From positions 2,547,501-2,611,500 of the forward strand of contig JARFIW010000588.1 of NCBI GenBank assembly GCA_036346225.1: a stretch of 64,000 nt of DNA. The letters are read 5' to 3'. Under the pieces are notes generated by a model. That model saw only the letters and a list, made by a program, of their open reading frames with translations, did not search any database and was not told the DNA's origin. A program made the position numbers and the translations under genes. Below are positions 33,117 to 43,995 of this stretch, in pieces. The number at the start of each line of letters is the position of its first letter. Positions within the stretch are counted from its first letter, which is position 1. Source of the stretch: Platerodrilus igneus (Eukaryota > Arthropoda > Insecta > Coleoptera > Lycidae).

Positions 33117-33730
33117 GTGAGTAATTTGTTTTACTTATATTGTGTATGTAAATTGACTTTAAATGTGCATGAAAATTTGACTATTGCATCATCCTTAAAA
33201 CGTGGTGATACGTTTATAGCAATTACGCATATAACAACGGGTATCATTTTATCAGGACGGTCTACAGATACAAACTTTGTAACTTACACCAAATACATTT
33301 TCTTGAGCTGGATGCTGCTTATACGGTTTTCAAAGACCTTTGACAATGTCCAAGATAATATGATTTTACACAAGAGTGCGTCATATGAAATATTTAGAGC
33401 AATATTACAATGACTGGACTCCTACATAACTGGCCGAACTCAAAGTTTGAATTCATTGGTATACTTCCAATGATAACAATTGCCATTCAGAAGTGTTTCA
33501 CTTGGGTCAATTTCTTTTTCTAATTTTCATTAACGGCATCATGTAAACACTCGCACCATAATTTCTTATTTTTATTGTTGTTAAAAATTTATTGTAAAAT
33601 TGTTACAAAGCTTGATAATCGTATGCTATAAGTAGATCTAGATATGCTATGTAAATGGTGTATAGAAAACCACCTCTTTATTAATGAACAGAAATGTAAC
33701 AATGTATTTTAGTATAAAACTTATTCCTTC
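33117..33730 (+). pseudogene. LINE RT fragment, left part of an element split by the Gypsy insertion
   Basis: LSGRSTDTNFVTYTKYIF followed by RFSKTFDNVQDNMILHK corresponds to the GF..GRST and SKAFD.V.H..L RT blocks. Later traces in broken frames fit SLGSISFSNF and the region before the thumb. It stops at 33730, the Gypsy LTR edge. A LINE C-terminal fragment in the same direction lies right of the other LTR (42200-42700). Confidence 0.65.
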
Positions 33731-34053
33731 TGTGACGTTCCTTACCTTTTTACCTGGAACACATCGTTGCAGCAAGAGACTCTTGTTTGTGGGTGCCTTA
33801 TTAGAAAATTAAAAGTTCCATCCACGTAAAACTATTTAGTTTTAAATTCAAATAAGGGCGGGTTCGATCCTACAGTATAAAAACAGTGAAATTATCTTTA
33901 CCAAACAGTAACTAAATGGGCCCAAGGCCAATATTCATAAACAGAATAAAAGGGTAACTCACCCCAAATACATCGACATAAACAACTTAATTTAATACCG
34001 CGATACTCACAAAACTGTGCAGCTTCGAGTATGTATACCTATCTTCCACCACA
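33731..34053 (-). repeat. Gypsy 3' LTR
   Basis: It begins TGTGACGTTCC and ends CCACCACA on + (TGTG...CACA inverted ends) and is roughly 90% like the 5' LTR by eye. The purine-rich tract expected next to it on - is not seen, which fits a deletion at this side. Confidence 0.8.
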
Positions 34054-34408
34054 CAAATTGAGTTGACGGCAAACAGCTGCAATGTATTCTGGTTTTCAAC
34101 AATGTTTGTTCAATAAATAACACTGCGTTTTACAAGTTTTATGCGTTTTTGTTTTTGATAGTGTTAATCTGCAGACTTGCTTGTAGATCACGTCAAGGGA
34201 TACGTAAACACCCTTTACAATACTCAATTTTAAAATTGTACTCTTGGCAATATTTATTTATTTATTTATTTACTTAACGAGAAACCCCTTTTTACCAACA
34301 CTTATAAATATTTATTTACAACAGCATGTTATAGTAAAAAACAACACAAAACAAAAAGCATAAAAGCACATTCTAAAACATAAACAATTAATCTAAATGA
34401 ACATTGAT

Positions 34409-37400
34409 CTAATTTCTTGCTAACAACATTTTCTGCAAAGTACTACGGAAATTATTGATCGAAGGGCAGAACCAATCAAGTTGAGGAAACTTATCTGAAT
34501 AAACTGCACATCGGTTAAGGTATGAATGGTAACCATAATTTGTGGTATGTATATAACGATGTACAAATGCAGTTGGAGTACCTCTGGTGACTCTATTGGG
34601 AACGTTAAAGTGTACTTGATGTAGAATTTCAGGACAGCAAACCAGGTAGTTTATAATTTTAAATAGAAAGCACAGGTCCAGAAAAAGATGTCTCTGTTTT
34701 ATACTTAGGAGTTGGAGTTCATTCATCAAGTTGACAGTAGAGTAAGATGAACCGTACATGTTCCATTTGTAAGCAACGTACCGTAGAAACTTCTTTTGGA
34801 CTTTCTCTATTTTATTAATATGAGTTTTATAATAAGGTGACCAGATAACAGACCCATATTCCAAGATACTCTGAACTAAGGATAAATACAGTAGTTTAAC
34901 GGTTTCATAGGAAAAGTTTCTAGAGTTTCTTTGTATAAAACCTAGCATCTGCAAGGCTTTGGTTTGAACATAGGCAATATGTGAAATATATGAGAGCTTG
35001 GAGTCAAGTACAACCCCAAGATCTTTGATTTTTACAACACGTTGAAGAATAACATTTTCTATAAAGTAATCCATATGATCTGTATTAGTCGCACGAGTAA
35101 GTGATCACATAACATTTATTAGTATTAAGAAAAGTCTATTTAATTCACACCATACAACCAGCGAATCAAGATCAGCTTGAATTAATAGGTGATCACTTGC
35201 ATAAAAAATGGATTTGTACAGCTTTAAATCATCAGCATATAACAGGAAGGAGCAGTATTTGAAGCAGCTGACAATGTTATTAATAAAAAGAAGAAATAAT
35301 AGGGGCCCAAGGTGCGAACCTTGCGGTACCCCCGAATGCACAGTAAATTTGAATGATACAAATTGTTTGTATTTAACTGCCTGAACTCTGCCATAAAGAT
35401 ATGATGAAAGCCAGTTGTAGATGTTTCCCCCAATGTAGTACCTCCGGGTGGAGCATTGGGGACGTGGCCGCAAGTATAGCGGCCCTAATTCAAATTATAA
35501 TGTAGATGTTTCCTCCAAAACCAATCTTGTCTAATTTCTGCATCAGAAGATTTAAGTTCACTCGATCAAAGGCTTTAGAGAAGTCCGTGTAAATAGCCTC
35601 AACTTCTAGACCATTCTCCAAAGATTGTATAATTGAATTAGTGAATACTAGTAAATTTGTTGTGGTGGACTTGTGTTGCTGAAAACCATGCTGGTTACAA
35701 CTTATTATTTCTTTACAATTCCAGTATAGAAATTTAGAAATCAAGAAATCTAACAGTTTTGGAATAGCAGATTGAGTACATATACCTCTATAATACCTCT
35801 TTGTCTCCGGCTTTAAATATAGGATTTATATAACTGAGTTTCCATTCTGAAGGGAATTTGCCAAGAGACAAAGAAAGGTTAAATAAATCTGTTAATGGTG
35901 AACAGAGGCCATAAAAGCATTTCTTTAATAAGATGGAAGGAATACCATCTGGACCAGGTAACTTGCAATTTTTTATATTGCATATAGCTTTAAAAACGTC
36001 ACTTTTACTAAATTGTAAATTCTGTAAATTTAGTGATTGGGAGACAGTTGTGTTAGGTGGAACTATGTCTTCTAAATAATAAACTTGTGAAAAGTATTCA
36101 GCAAATAAGTTCACTATACTTAAACCATCAGTGCCTTTGGTATTATTAAATTTCATTTGTTCAAGAATTCGGTTTGTATTTTTCAGATTGTTAATATGTG
36201 TCCAGAAGTTTCTAGGATTTGTTTGTATACTATGTTCTGTACATAGTATGTACTTCGAATAAAGCCGAGCACTGAGACGTTTGGCTAGGCTACGATAGAA
36301 GATAAACCTGTGGTAAGACTCCAACTTATTTGACAATTTATAATGCTTATGAGCAGCTTTTTTCATGTATATAAGATTAATAAGTTCCTTACTGAACCAA
36401 CTAGGAAATGTAAAAGGTTTAATAAGCTTCTTAGGAACATAGGATTCCAAACCATGTTGAAGTAAATAGTAAAAATGTTCAGTGGCATCATCAATATTCT
36501 TCATTGTTGTGCAAAATGACCAATCAATTGTATTAAGGTAGTGGTTAAGGGATTCATAATCCACTTTATGAAAATCATATCTATATTCCTCATATTGTAG
36601 ATAAGGTTGCTCTTTTTCAATCAGTACTTCAAACGTTAATGCTCTGTGGTGATAACTGTTATTCATTATTAATTCTATGGCTGGCAAAACATTCAGAATG
36701 GGAATGTTAGAAAAAACAAGATCCAAGAGTCTGTTGTTGTTATTATAAACCCTATTATGCTGTTTCAGATTAAGCAGAGAAGAAGAGGCAATTAAAGGTT
36801 CAGGTGCATCCCCACAGTTGCATAAGATAAATTCATTATTATTCCAGGTTGCTCGAGGTATATTAAAATCACCACATAAAATTATTTTAGCATTAGGGTA
36901 ATTAATACAAACCTCTTCAATAGCACTACAATAAGATTCGTAAGTCTGAACTGTAGAGGAGGGAGGAATATATACACCCCAATGATAACTAAGCAACCAA
37001 TGCCATTGATAGCAATAAAGAGCTGTTCTACATCAAGTACCCTAGTTTTGATTAATTGTGCAGAGAGCGAGGACCGCACTAAAATACGAACACCACCACC
37101 ACGCATTTTAGTACTAGTATATTGGCTTCTATCAACACGGAAAACATTATATAAATCAGTTGTAAGTTCATTATCGTAAATTGCATTATTAAGCCAAGTT
37201 TCGGTTATAACTAAAACATCGTAATTATTACTGAGGATAATGCTATCTTTAAACTCACTTAAACGGGATCTAAGACCGCCCACATTTTGATAGTACACAG
37301 TTAATTGAAAAAGGGTAAATCTAGTTTTTGTGTAATGTTTACGATTAGTCGGTACAATAGTAGGTGTGTTATTTAAATATTTGATTGTCACTGCTTCCCT

Positions 37401-37433
37401 TTTTTGGCGTTCGCTAAGTTCACTTCTAAGCAT
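34409..37433 (-). pseudogene. LINE-C ORF2: endonuclease and reverse transcriptase
   Basis: Pieces on -: 36882-37433 (endonuclease start: YYQNVGGLRSRL, VITETWLNN, GGGVRILV), 35788-36996 (ILCGDFNIP, then linker and LPGPDGIPSILLKK), 35490-35744 (QHGFQQHKSTTTNLL, YTDFSKAFDRVN), 35105-35473 (SGVPQGSHLGPLLFLLFINN, LLYADDLKLY) and 34409-35074 (DLGVVLDSKLSYISH, C-terminus). Breaks: a frameshift near 36940, one near 35780, the SINE fragment at 35429-35500, and a stop near 35090. The endonuclease SDH box reads YHH. RT catalytic boxes are kept. Relatively young. Confidence 0.9.
35429..35500 (+). mobile_element. 5'-truncated SINE fragment in LINE-C ORF2
   Basis: A 72-base insert bounded by TGTAGATGTTTCC at 35416-35428 and 35501-35513. 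It carries the SINE tail block CAATGTAGTACCTCCGGGTGGAGCATTGG, followed by a tail not seen in the other copies (ACGTGGCCGCAAG...). The duplicated target encodes the GGNIYN segment found on both sides of the break in ORF2. Only the 3' end was copied, as expected of LINE-driven reverse transcription. Confidence 0.9.
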
Positions 37434-37492
37434 TTGCAGATAATTTCTTTGTTGTGCAGTGGAATCAGCAGCAACACGAAAAGGTGTATTGA

Positions 37493-38053
37493 CTAACTTT
37501 GCACTGTTTTTAGAATAGAGCGGGCAATAGCACTGTCACTACAGATGACTTTCAAAGGCCTAGGTTTATCTCCTTTCTTCCCCAATCGAATGACGGCCAC
37601 CGGAGCGACATTAAAAATTTCTAATGTGTTTAATACCTGGGTAACAGCGGTTTTATCAATTTGTTGACGTTCAGATACATTAGCAGAGTTAGGTTCAGTA
37701 ACATTAAAAAGTATAAAGTTCCTACTTCTACTAACCCTTTCATTGATTTCAGAGTAGAAAGATTCACAATTTGAGGAAAAATTTAGAGCTTCTAAACGTT
37801 TAACGGTTTCTTTAAGATCTTGTACTTCATTTTCCAAAATTTTACATTTTTTAATCATCATTGGAAAAAGTTTGATGGCTGTTGTGCAATCATCACAAAA
37901 AAAGAACAGGGATCTTTGTTTCCTTAGTTGCATAACTCGAATTTCTGATGATCCTAATTCAGTACATTTATCATGAAAAGGTGTACTACACGAATCACAT
38001 ATCAACATTGAGTCATTTTGACATGTGGTGTTATATTTTGAGCACAAATCCAT
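37493..38053 (-). CDS. LINE-C ORF1, PHD-finger protein (186 aa)
   Basis: The ATG at 38053 opens an uninterrupted 186-aa frame. Residues about 4-54 form a PHD-type finger with pairs C.....C and C..C, H..C and a final CDDC. Residues about 66-90 are a coiled coil. The rest has an RNA-binding-like block ending in RLGKKGDKPRPLKVICSD. The stop is 60 bases before the ORF2 frame. ORF1 proteins of this group bind element RNA and form particles with it. It is the only full ORF of this copy. Confidence 0.75.
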   Translation of the reverse strand: MDLCSKYNTTCQNDSMLICDSCSTPFHDKCTELGSSEIRVMQLRKQRSLFFFCDDCTTAIKLFPMMIKKCKILENEVQDLKETVKRLEALNFSSNCESFYSEINERVSRSRNFILFNVTEPNSANVSERQQIDKTAVTQVLNTLEIFNVAPVAVIRLGKKGDKPRPLKVICSDSAIARSILKTVQS

Positions 38054-38446
38054 AATATCTACTAATTTTCACAGCAGCGAGCCACTTAAAGAAGTAAGTA
38101 GATAATGAAGGCTACCATTTAAGTTATAAGCACTAATATAAACAAACAGTTTTTATATGCATCAACAAAACATATTACATGTAACTTGCCATAATAACAA
38201 GTATTATCACCACCTGTTCTACTAGATAATATGGTTATTCTAATGTTGAAATATAACTTATAAAGTCCTAATTATCACTTGTATACTTGAACCAAACTCC
38301 AAAATTTGTTTAACAAGAAAATCACTACAATTTAAGGAATAACTTGATATCACTTTTAAATAATATTAGAACTGGGAACCATTAAATTAAAGCTTTTATA
38401 TGAGAGGCACATCTACATGCTGTCATGTCTTGTTTACAACTTAGAG

Positions 38447-41335
38447 AGCCCACCGAGTCAATCGCGAATTTACTAATTTGCAAGACATAAGAAACGTTAA
38501 TGCCTGATGATCAGTAATAATGGTTAACTCTCTTTAACAAATACTCTCCATTGTTGAGGACAATGTATCACCGCCAGTGCCTCCTTTTCGGTCACACAAT
38601 ACCGTAATTCCTGACCTCGCAAGGTACGACTTGTAAACGCTATTATTCCATATTCTCTCAACTACTTACCCCTTTGAAAGAGGCAACCCCTAAGCCCGTA
38701 GCCTGAAGAGTCTGTTTGGATAAGAAATGTCTTTTGTGGATCCGGGTGTCTTAGCAACACCACCGATAAAAAAGCTGTTTTGACCCTTTCGAGTGAACTT
38801 TGTTGTTCAACCCCCCAATTTCATGTAATCCCCTTTTTTAACAACTGTAACAATGGGGTAGTTAAAGAAGCTAAATCACTACAAAACCGTCTATCGAACT
38901 TCACCACACCTAAGAATGCACGAAGTTGTCGTAAATTCCGTGGAACGGGAAATTCCTGAATCGCCGCTATCCGAATAGGATCCATGGTAATTCCTTCATC
39001 CGATATAAAATGACCCAGAAATTTAATTGATTTCCGAGCGAAATGCGATTTTTTTAATTTGATTGTGATTCCTGCTGCCTGAATTTTTTTAAAAATAGTT
39101 TGCAGATGAACCAAGTGTTCATCCTGGTTTCGCGAGTATGTCAACAAATCATCGACATACGGTATAATGTAGTATTCTGTATCCGGGCCCAATATTTGAA
39201 CTTAATCCCCGTATAAATGAGGCTACCGACGTAGATAATCCAAACGGAAGGACCTTGAACACATATGTCCGCCCTTCATAACCAAAACCTGAAAAATTTT
39301 TGATGCTACGGCTTAATGCGAATCTGCCACTAGCTAGTCGTTAGATCAATGGTACTCAAACATTGACCATTCATAAAATTATTCAATAGTTCAGATGGGT
39401 TAGGCGCCACTACATGGTCCCTACCATTCTCTGATTTAAGAAATGGGCATCTAAACATACCCTGATACCTCCATCCTGCTTTCTAACCACTACTAACGGA
39501 CTGACATATTCTGTTTGTCTACATTCTATGTCATCCCATTCCAGCATTTCCTTAATTTGCCTCCTAACTTCTTCTCTATGCACATAGGGAATAGGATAAG
39601 CTTTAAAATAAAAGGGGGAATAGTCATGCAATTCGATTTCATGTATATACACATTTGTTCGCCTTGGTTGATTCGAGAATAGATTGTTAAATTTACTTAA
39701 CAGCATATAAAGTTTTTCTCTGTCACCTTCAGTAAAAGCTTCAGCCTGCATAGCAGCTGCTTTAATTTTCTCCTGATAGGGAGTAACTACTACCTCCTTT
39801 TTAAAATTTGTTTCAGCCGGAACCCCTACCTCACTCACGACTAGGTTCCCATCGGGATTTGGTTCTATTCCAAAATTTAGTGCCCTAGTAACCCCTTCCA
39901 TTTAACCGGCGTTCTGCAAAATCAATAATTATCTGGTTTTCTGCCAGGAAATCACAACCTAAAATGATGTTCCGGATCAAGTTTGGCACCACAATGCATG
40001 AATATGATATTTCAAAATTCTGAAAGAAAAATTTCAGAAATACTTGCTCCCTTACGACACAATTCTTATTACTGAGGGTCCCAACTAAGGTGATGGACTT
40101 ACACGGTAAACATGGGATCGTTTCCTCGAGCTCCCTTAATTTATCTACAAAAATTTTGGACACAAGTTATTTGACTCCCTGAGTCAACCAAAACCTCAAC
40201 AATGATCGAATTTACTCTTATGTTTAACATCGGAACAAAATTGACGGGCTTTTGTTCTGGTTCTACCTCTAAAGGCAGATCTGAACCATGACTATAAAAT
40301 AATGTCGCCACTTGTGACCGTGACTTACTGGAAGAATTCTGATTTGAAATCAAAGCCCCGCTCAAACCTTGATTATTCCTGGCTTGCTGATACCCATTAT
40401 TATTTTGTTTAGTAGTAAGTTGCGAAGCCGCCATATTGTTACTGTTCGTCGTGAATCTACCGTTTCCGTTACGACCCATATAGTTTCTGCATTTGTATTT
40501 CTATCCCGCCAATTTGTCGCGTTGTTTCCATACGTACTGTCAATTTTTCTTAAAAATTTCTCAACTTCAACAATAGTTTGAGCACCGCAATTTAAAATTT
40601 TTCGTTGAATTTCATTTGCAAAATGTTTGGTCAACATTGACACAATATCCTCTTCTTGCAATGTTTCCCCGAAAAACACGCATCTCTTACCATTTTTAGA
40701 AAGTAATCTGCTTTTGAGCCACGCTCACATAACACCCAAATTTGATTTTATAAAAAGGTTTCCTTCTTCCTCTATACCCCAGTATCTTTCCAAAAATAAC
40801 CTCTTAAATTCAGCAAAATTTTCTACCCTACTTTCTTTTACGACCTCCCAATCTTGGGCTGACGCACGCAAGTAATTCACCACAAAGGATATTTTCCGAT
40901 CTTCAGGAACAGCCGCTTCCTGAAATATAGTTTCTAATTTTTTCATAAAAGTTACAGGGTGGACAGAGCCCTCCAGCATAAAGTGTAAATTCGTACACCA
41001 TCAAGTCTTTCCAAAGGGATACGTAATTTCTGTTGATATTATTAGTACTAGCATTACCTTGAATCGGGACTCCATTGTTTGTACCCCCTTCTATTAAACC
41101 ATTAAACGGATCTAAGCCCATTTTAGGCATTATCACCATTAATCACCTCTATATGCTTTTTTACATTTTGTGAAACCACGCCTAAATCATCACTTAACAT
41201 ATGCATATTTGCGGACATTGAAACGTTCATAGTTTCGATTGAATCCGTCAATCTTTGATTGTTCGTACTTAAATTATTCAAGACAGCTGTTAATTGTTTT
41301 AAAACGTTGCCGATATTTTGACCTTCTTGCTTCAT
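38447..41335 (-). pseudogene. Gypsy gag-pol remnant: gag, protease, RT, RNase H
   Basis: Gag: a helical N-terminus (41123-41335), then the retrotransposon gag domain at 40725-40979, continuing at 40362-40679. Protease: the VDSGSQITC active-site box in 40141-40479 and the IILGCDFL partner box in 39885-40163. RT: palm start in 39410-39901, a damaged stretch 39193-39409, then the YVDDLL catalytic box in 38821-39192. RNase H follows in broken frames at 38447-38820 (EKEALAV, TDHQALTFL). At least six frame breaks make it non-functional. The end of RNase H lies beyond LINE-C at about 34250-34200. Confidence 0.85.
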
Positions 41336-41685
41336 CTTTTTCGTTTGGCATTAATGGCATTAATTTTAAAATAGTTTATAATACCTTATTATATTGTAAT
41401 CGTTTTTCCCCTACCATAAATGATACTGTCTATACTTCCTTCAAATTAATCAACCGCAGATTATTTATCCAACAACAGAGTAATTATTGTATTCGAATTT
41501 CACCCCTTCGCAAATTCTAAATAATCGCAACTAAAATTTTATACTTCCTGTTCTTACTTAATTTTACACACTGAAGAATGTTCCTTACATGTTTTCGTAG
41601 TTAAACAACCTTGAAGTGTGTTTGTTTTCATACCTTGGAGATAGTAAATGTAACGGTATACTATCACTGCACGAGGGCTGCCAGA

Positions 41686-42003
41686 TGTGACGTTCCTTAC
41701 CTGTTTACCTGGAACTCATCGTTGCAGCAGGAGACTCTTGTTTGTGGGCGCCTTATTAGAAAATTAAATTTCTATCCACGTGAAACTATGTAATTATAAA
41801 TTCAAATGTGACAGGTTCGATTCCGCGGTATAAAAACAGTGAAATTATTCTTACAAAATATAACTAAATGGGCCCAAGGCCAATATTCATAAACAGAATA
41901 AAAGGGTAACTCATCCCAAATACATCGACATAAACAACAATTTAATACTGCGATACTCGCAAAACCGTGCAGGTTCAAGTATGTACACCTATCTTCCACC
42001 ACA
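41686..42003 (-). repeat. Gypsy 5' LTR
   Basis: Counterpart of 33731-34053. On -, two bases after its edge at 41686 comes TGGCAGCCCTCGTGCAG, a candidate primer-binding site starting with the usual TGG. Confidence 0.8.
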
Positions 42004-42199
42004 CTCTAGACGACACTGTCTGTACACACATTTGCTTAGCACACCCCACTCCCTCTAGCCGCATCAAGTAACGCTTATAATCTTGCACTCTTAAGACCAA
42101 CACAATAATTCACTGAACATAAAATACTTATAATTAAATTAAGGGAGGCCTGTTACGCTTCGACTGCAGAATTAATTATATCTACTCGAAGAAGGCAAA

Positions 42200-42700
42200 T
42201 ATGGTGACGACCTCGAGGTAATTATTGATAGTCAATTATTATTTATCGCACATTATATTGAAATAGTTGCAAAAACCAAGAGATTGTTAGGCTTCTTAAA
42301 AACGTTCAACACTACATTGGACTTTGACCATGCTCTTTAATTCTATTTTGAGAAGTCGGTTCGAATACTATAATATAATTTGGACCCTTTATTATACATT
42401 ATACATCAACAAGGTAGAAATTGTACAAAGACTGTTCACTAAATATTTATGTTAAGAGTAATATGAATCGCAACAGAAATAAGTATCATATAGTCGAAAC
42501 CATAAAAGAAGTCGTCTGCGTCATCACTTGTATTCGTACGAATTAAAATGGAAATTTTATGTCAATGTAGCATCTAGTTCATAAATACCCAGTAAATATT
42601 CCGATTAGGAAGTTTTCGTCAAGCTTTTAAAACTTTAAAAAACTAAGAAAGATATCCCATTTTAAAGAAAAGGCATAATTTTACCAAAGTTAGTCTGTTA
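42200..42700 (+). pseudogene. LINE ORF2 C-terminal fragment, probable right part of the split element
   Basis: VIIDSQLLFIAHYIEIVAKT followed by KRLLGFLKTF is the thumb region after the FLGV.(I/L)D block. The end is decayed. Together with 33117-33730 it would form one old LINE on + into which the Gypsy element went. The 200 bases between LTR and fragment are not assigned. Confidence 0.5.
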
Positions 42701-42736
42701 AGTATATAATTCAAAACATACGGCACATACTCTTCT

Positions 42737-43963
42737 TTGTCGTTTTCCCAGATGTCAAGGCGTCAATTCAAAATGGCCGAAAGTGAATATATTAGTGAAA
42801 ATAGTCTGTTAAATGCTTGTGCTTATTGTAACAAAAATGCAGTGAATAAGTATGTGCAGTGTGTTAATTGCTCAGCTAGAGCTCATACATCTTGTAGTGA
42901 AAGGTCAGGATTATGCAACTTAGATAATGGAAAGAAACATTATACTTGTATGGATTGTCTTAAAAACAATATGGTGAGCTCACCTGTGCTTGATACTACT
43001 GTCAATAAAGCTACTGAAGGCATGCATAAGACAACTTATGATAACAATCCTAGTCTTACTATCATCAGCTATCTACTACAAAGTGCAACTTTTGAGCTGT
43101 TGTTAGAGTCTGGTGTTAAAAGAGCTACTGTTCGCTTGGAAAGGGAATTAGTTGCACTAAAATCAGAAGTGGAAACACTGAGACTAAGCAATACTGAATT
43201 AGTCAGGCTGTGTAATAATGGAATTTCTAATGTGCTTCATAATAAAAATCAGAAATCAATTATTGATTCTGGAATGCAAGGTAATATTAATTCTAATTTA
43301 CCAAAACAAGTTCAATACCCAGATGTACATAATAAGCAATGCTTATCAAAGTATAATGATAACATGCATAAAGCTATGTTAAATAAGCCTACTGATTGTG
43401 TAAACATAAACAACTATAAAATTATTGATAAACATGATGATGGTTCTCTACAATCTTCGGCTACCGCTGTTACTGGTAGCTCTAACTTTGTGGGAGCTGC
43501 TTTTATTAATACATCAAACAATATCACAAAGGACTGGAACTTAGTTGTTCGTAAAAAGCAGAAATCCAAGCCAAAGATAATTGTGGGTGCTGCAGAACTT
43601 GTAGCAAGTCAGAATGGGCTAGAAGTACTGGCTGGAGTTCAAAAACGAGCTTGGCTACATTTAAGTCGAGTAGCTCACAACAGCAATGGGGATCCGCGGA
43701 CTGCTGAGGATATTTTGGCTTACATGCAGATTGACAGTACTAATGCTGTGTGCTATCGAATCAGTACCACTAGTACATTCAGCACCTTTAAAATTGGGGT
43801 GGCATTGCAGAATAAACATCAATATCAAGATCCTAATTTCTGGCCCAGCAATATCACTATTAGAGATTTCGTGTATAAGCCCTCTAAAGATAAAAGTGCA
43901 ATTAATCAATCCTCGAATCGTCATTTTTTAGGGAATGCAGAGGTCGACAATCCACCATCTTAG
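42737..43963 (+). CDS. LINE-E ORF1, PHD-finger protein (408 aa)
   Basis: The frame is full length and open. Residues about 27-74 form a PHD-like finger (CAYCNKNAV...CVNCSARAHTSC...CMDC). Residues about 128-160 are a coiled coil (RATVRLERELVALKSEVETL). The C-terminal third (from about residue 265) has the conserved WLHLSRV...STFKIGV...WP pattern shared with LINE-A ORF1, probably nucleic-acid binding. A second in-frame ATG (residue 13, within QFKMAES) is an alternative start. It should act as the RNA-binding chaperone of the element. Confidence 0.85.
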   Translation: MSFSQMSRRQFKMAESEYISENSLLNACAYCNKNAVNKYVQCVNCSARAHTSCSERSGLCNLDNGKKHYTCMDCLKNNMVSSPVLDTTVNKATEGMHKTTYDNNPSLTIISYLLQSATFELLLESGVKRATVRLERELVALKSEVETLRLSNTELVRLCNNGISNVLHNKNQKSIIDSGMQGNINSNLPKQVQYPDVHNKQCLSKYNDNMHKAMLNKPTDCVNINNYKIIDKHDDGSLQSSATAVTGSSNFVGAAFINTSNNITKDWNLVVRKKQKSKPKIIVGAAELVASQNGLEVLAGVQKRAWLHLSRVAHNSNGDPRTAEDILAYMQIDSTNAVCYRISTTSTFSTFKIGVALQNKHQYQDPNFWPSNITIRDFVYKPSKDKSAINQSSNRHFLGNAEVDNPPS

Positions 43964-43995
43964 GGAGTCAAGCCAAGTTTCTGAATGACAAACAA

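Larger units (their letters stand above)
34251..38446 (-). mobile_element. non-LTR retrotransposon LINE-C (CR1/Jockey group) inside the Gypsy element
   Basis: On - it runs from about 38446 to a TAAA-type tail at 34275-34251. The host Gypsy RNase H reads ...SRLTRWAL up to its 5' edge and resumes ...QEYNFKIEYCKG right after its tail, which fixes the insertion inside RNase H. It contains ORF1 (37493-38053) and ORF2 (34409-37433). It is in the same subfamily as LINE-B. Confidence 0.9.
33731..42003 (-). mobile_element. Ty3/Gypsy LTR retrotransposon, integrase missing, split by LINE-C
   Basis: Direct repeats 33731-34053 and 41686-42003 are the LTRs. On - the interior holds gag, protease, RT and RNase H, then an insertion (LINE-C, 34251-38446), then the last part of RNase H and about 200 bases to the 3' LTR. 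There is no room for integrase, so a deletion removed it. No target duplication is visible at the outer edges. The coding parts have several frameshifts. Confidence 0.85.

Noticed and set aside
41815..41830. B-box-like GGTTCGATTCC in the Gypsy LTRs
   Set aside because: No A box lies at the right distance, and the copy at 33870 has lost the match, so it is not a Pol III gene.
43661..43931. Open frames on both strands inside LINE-E ORF1
   Set aside because: Shadows of the real ORF1 frame, with no family signature.
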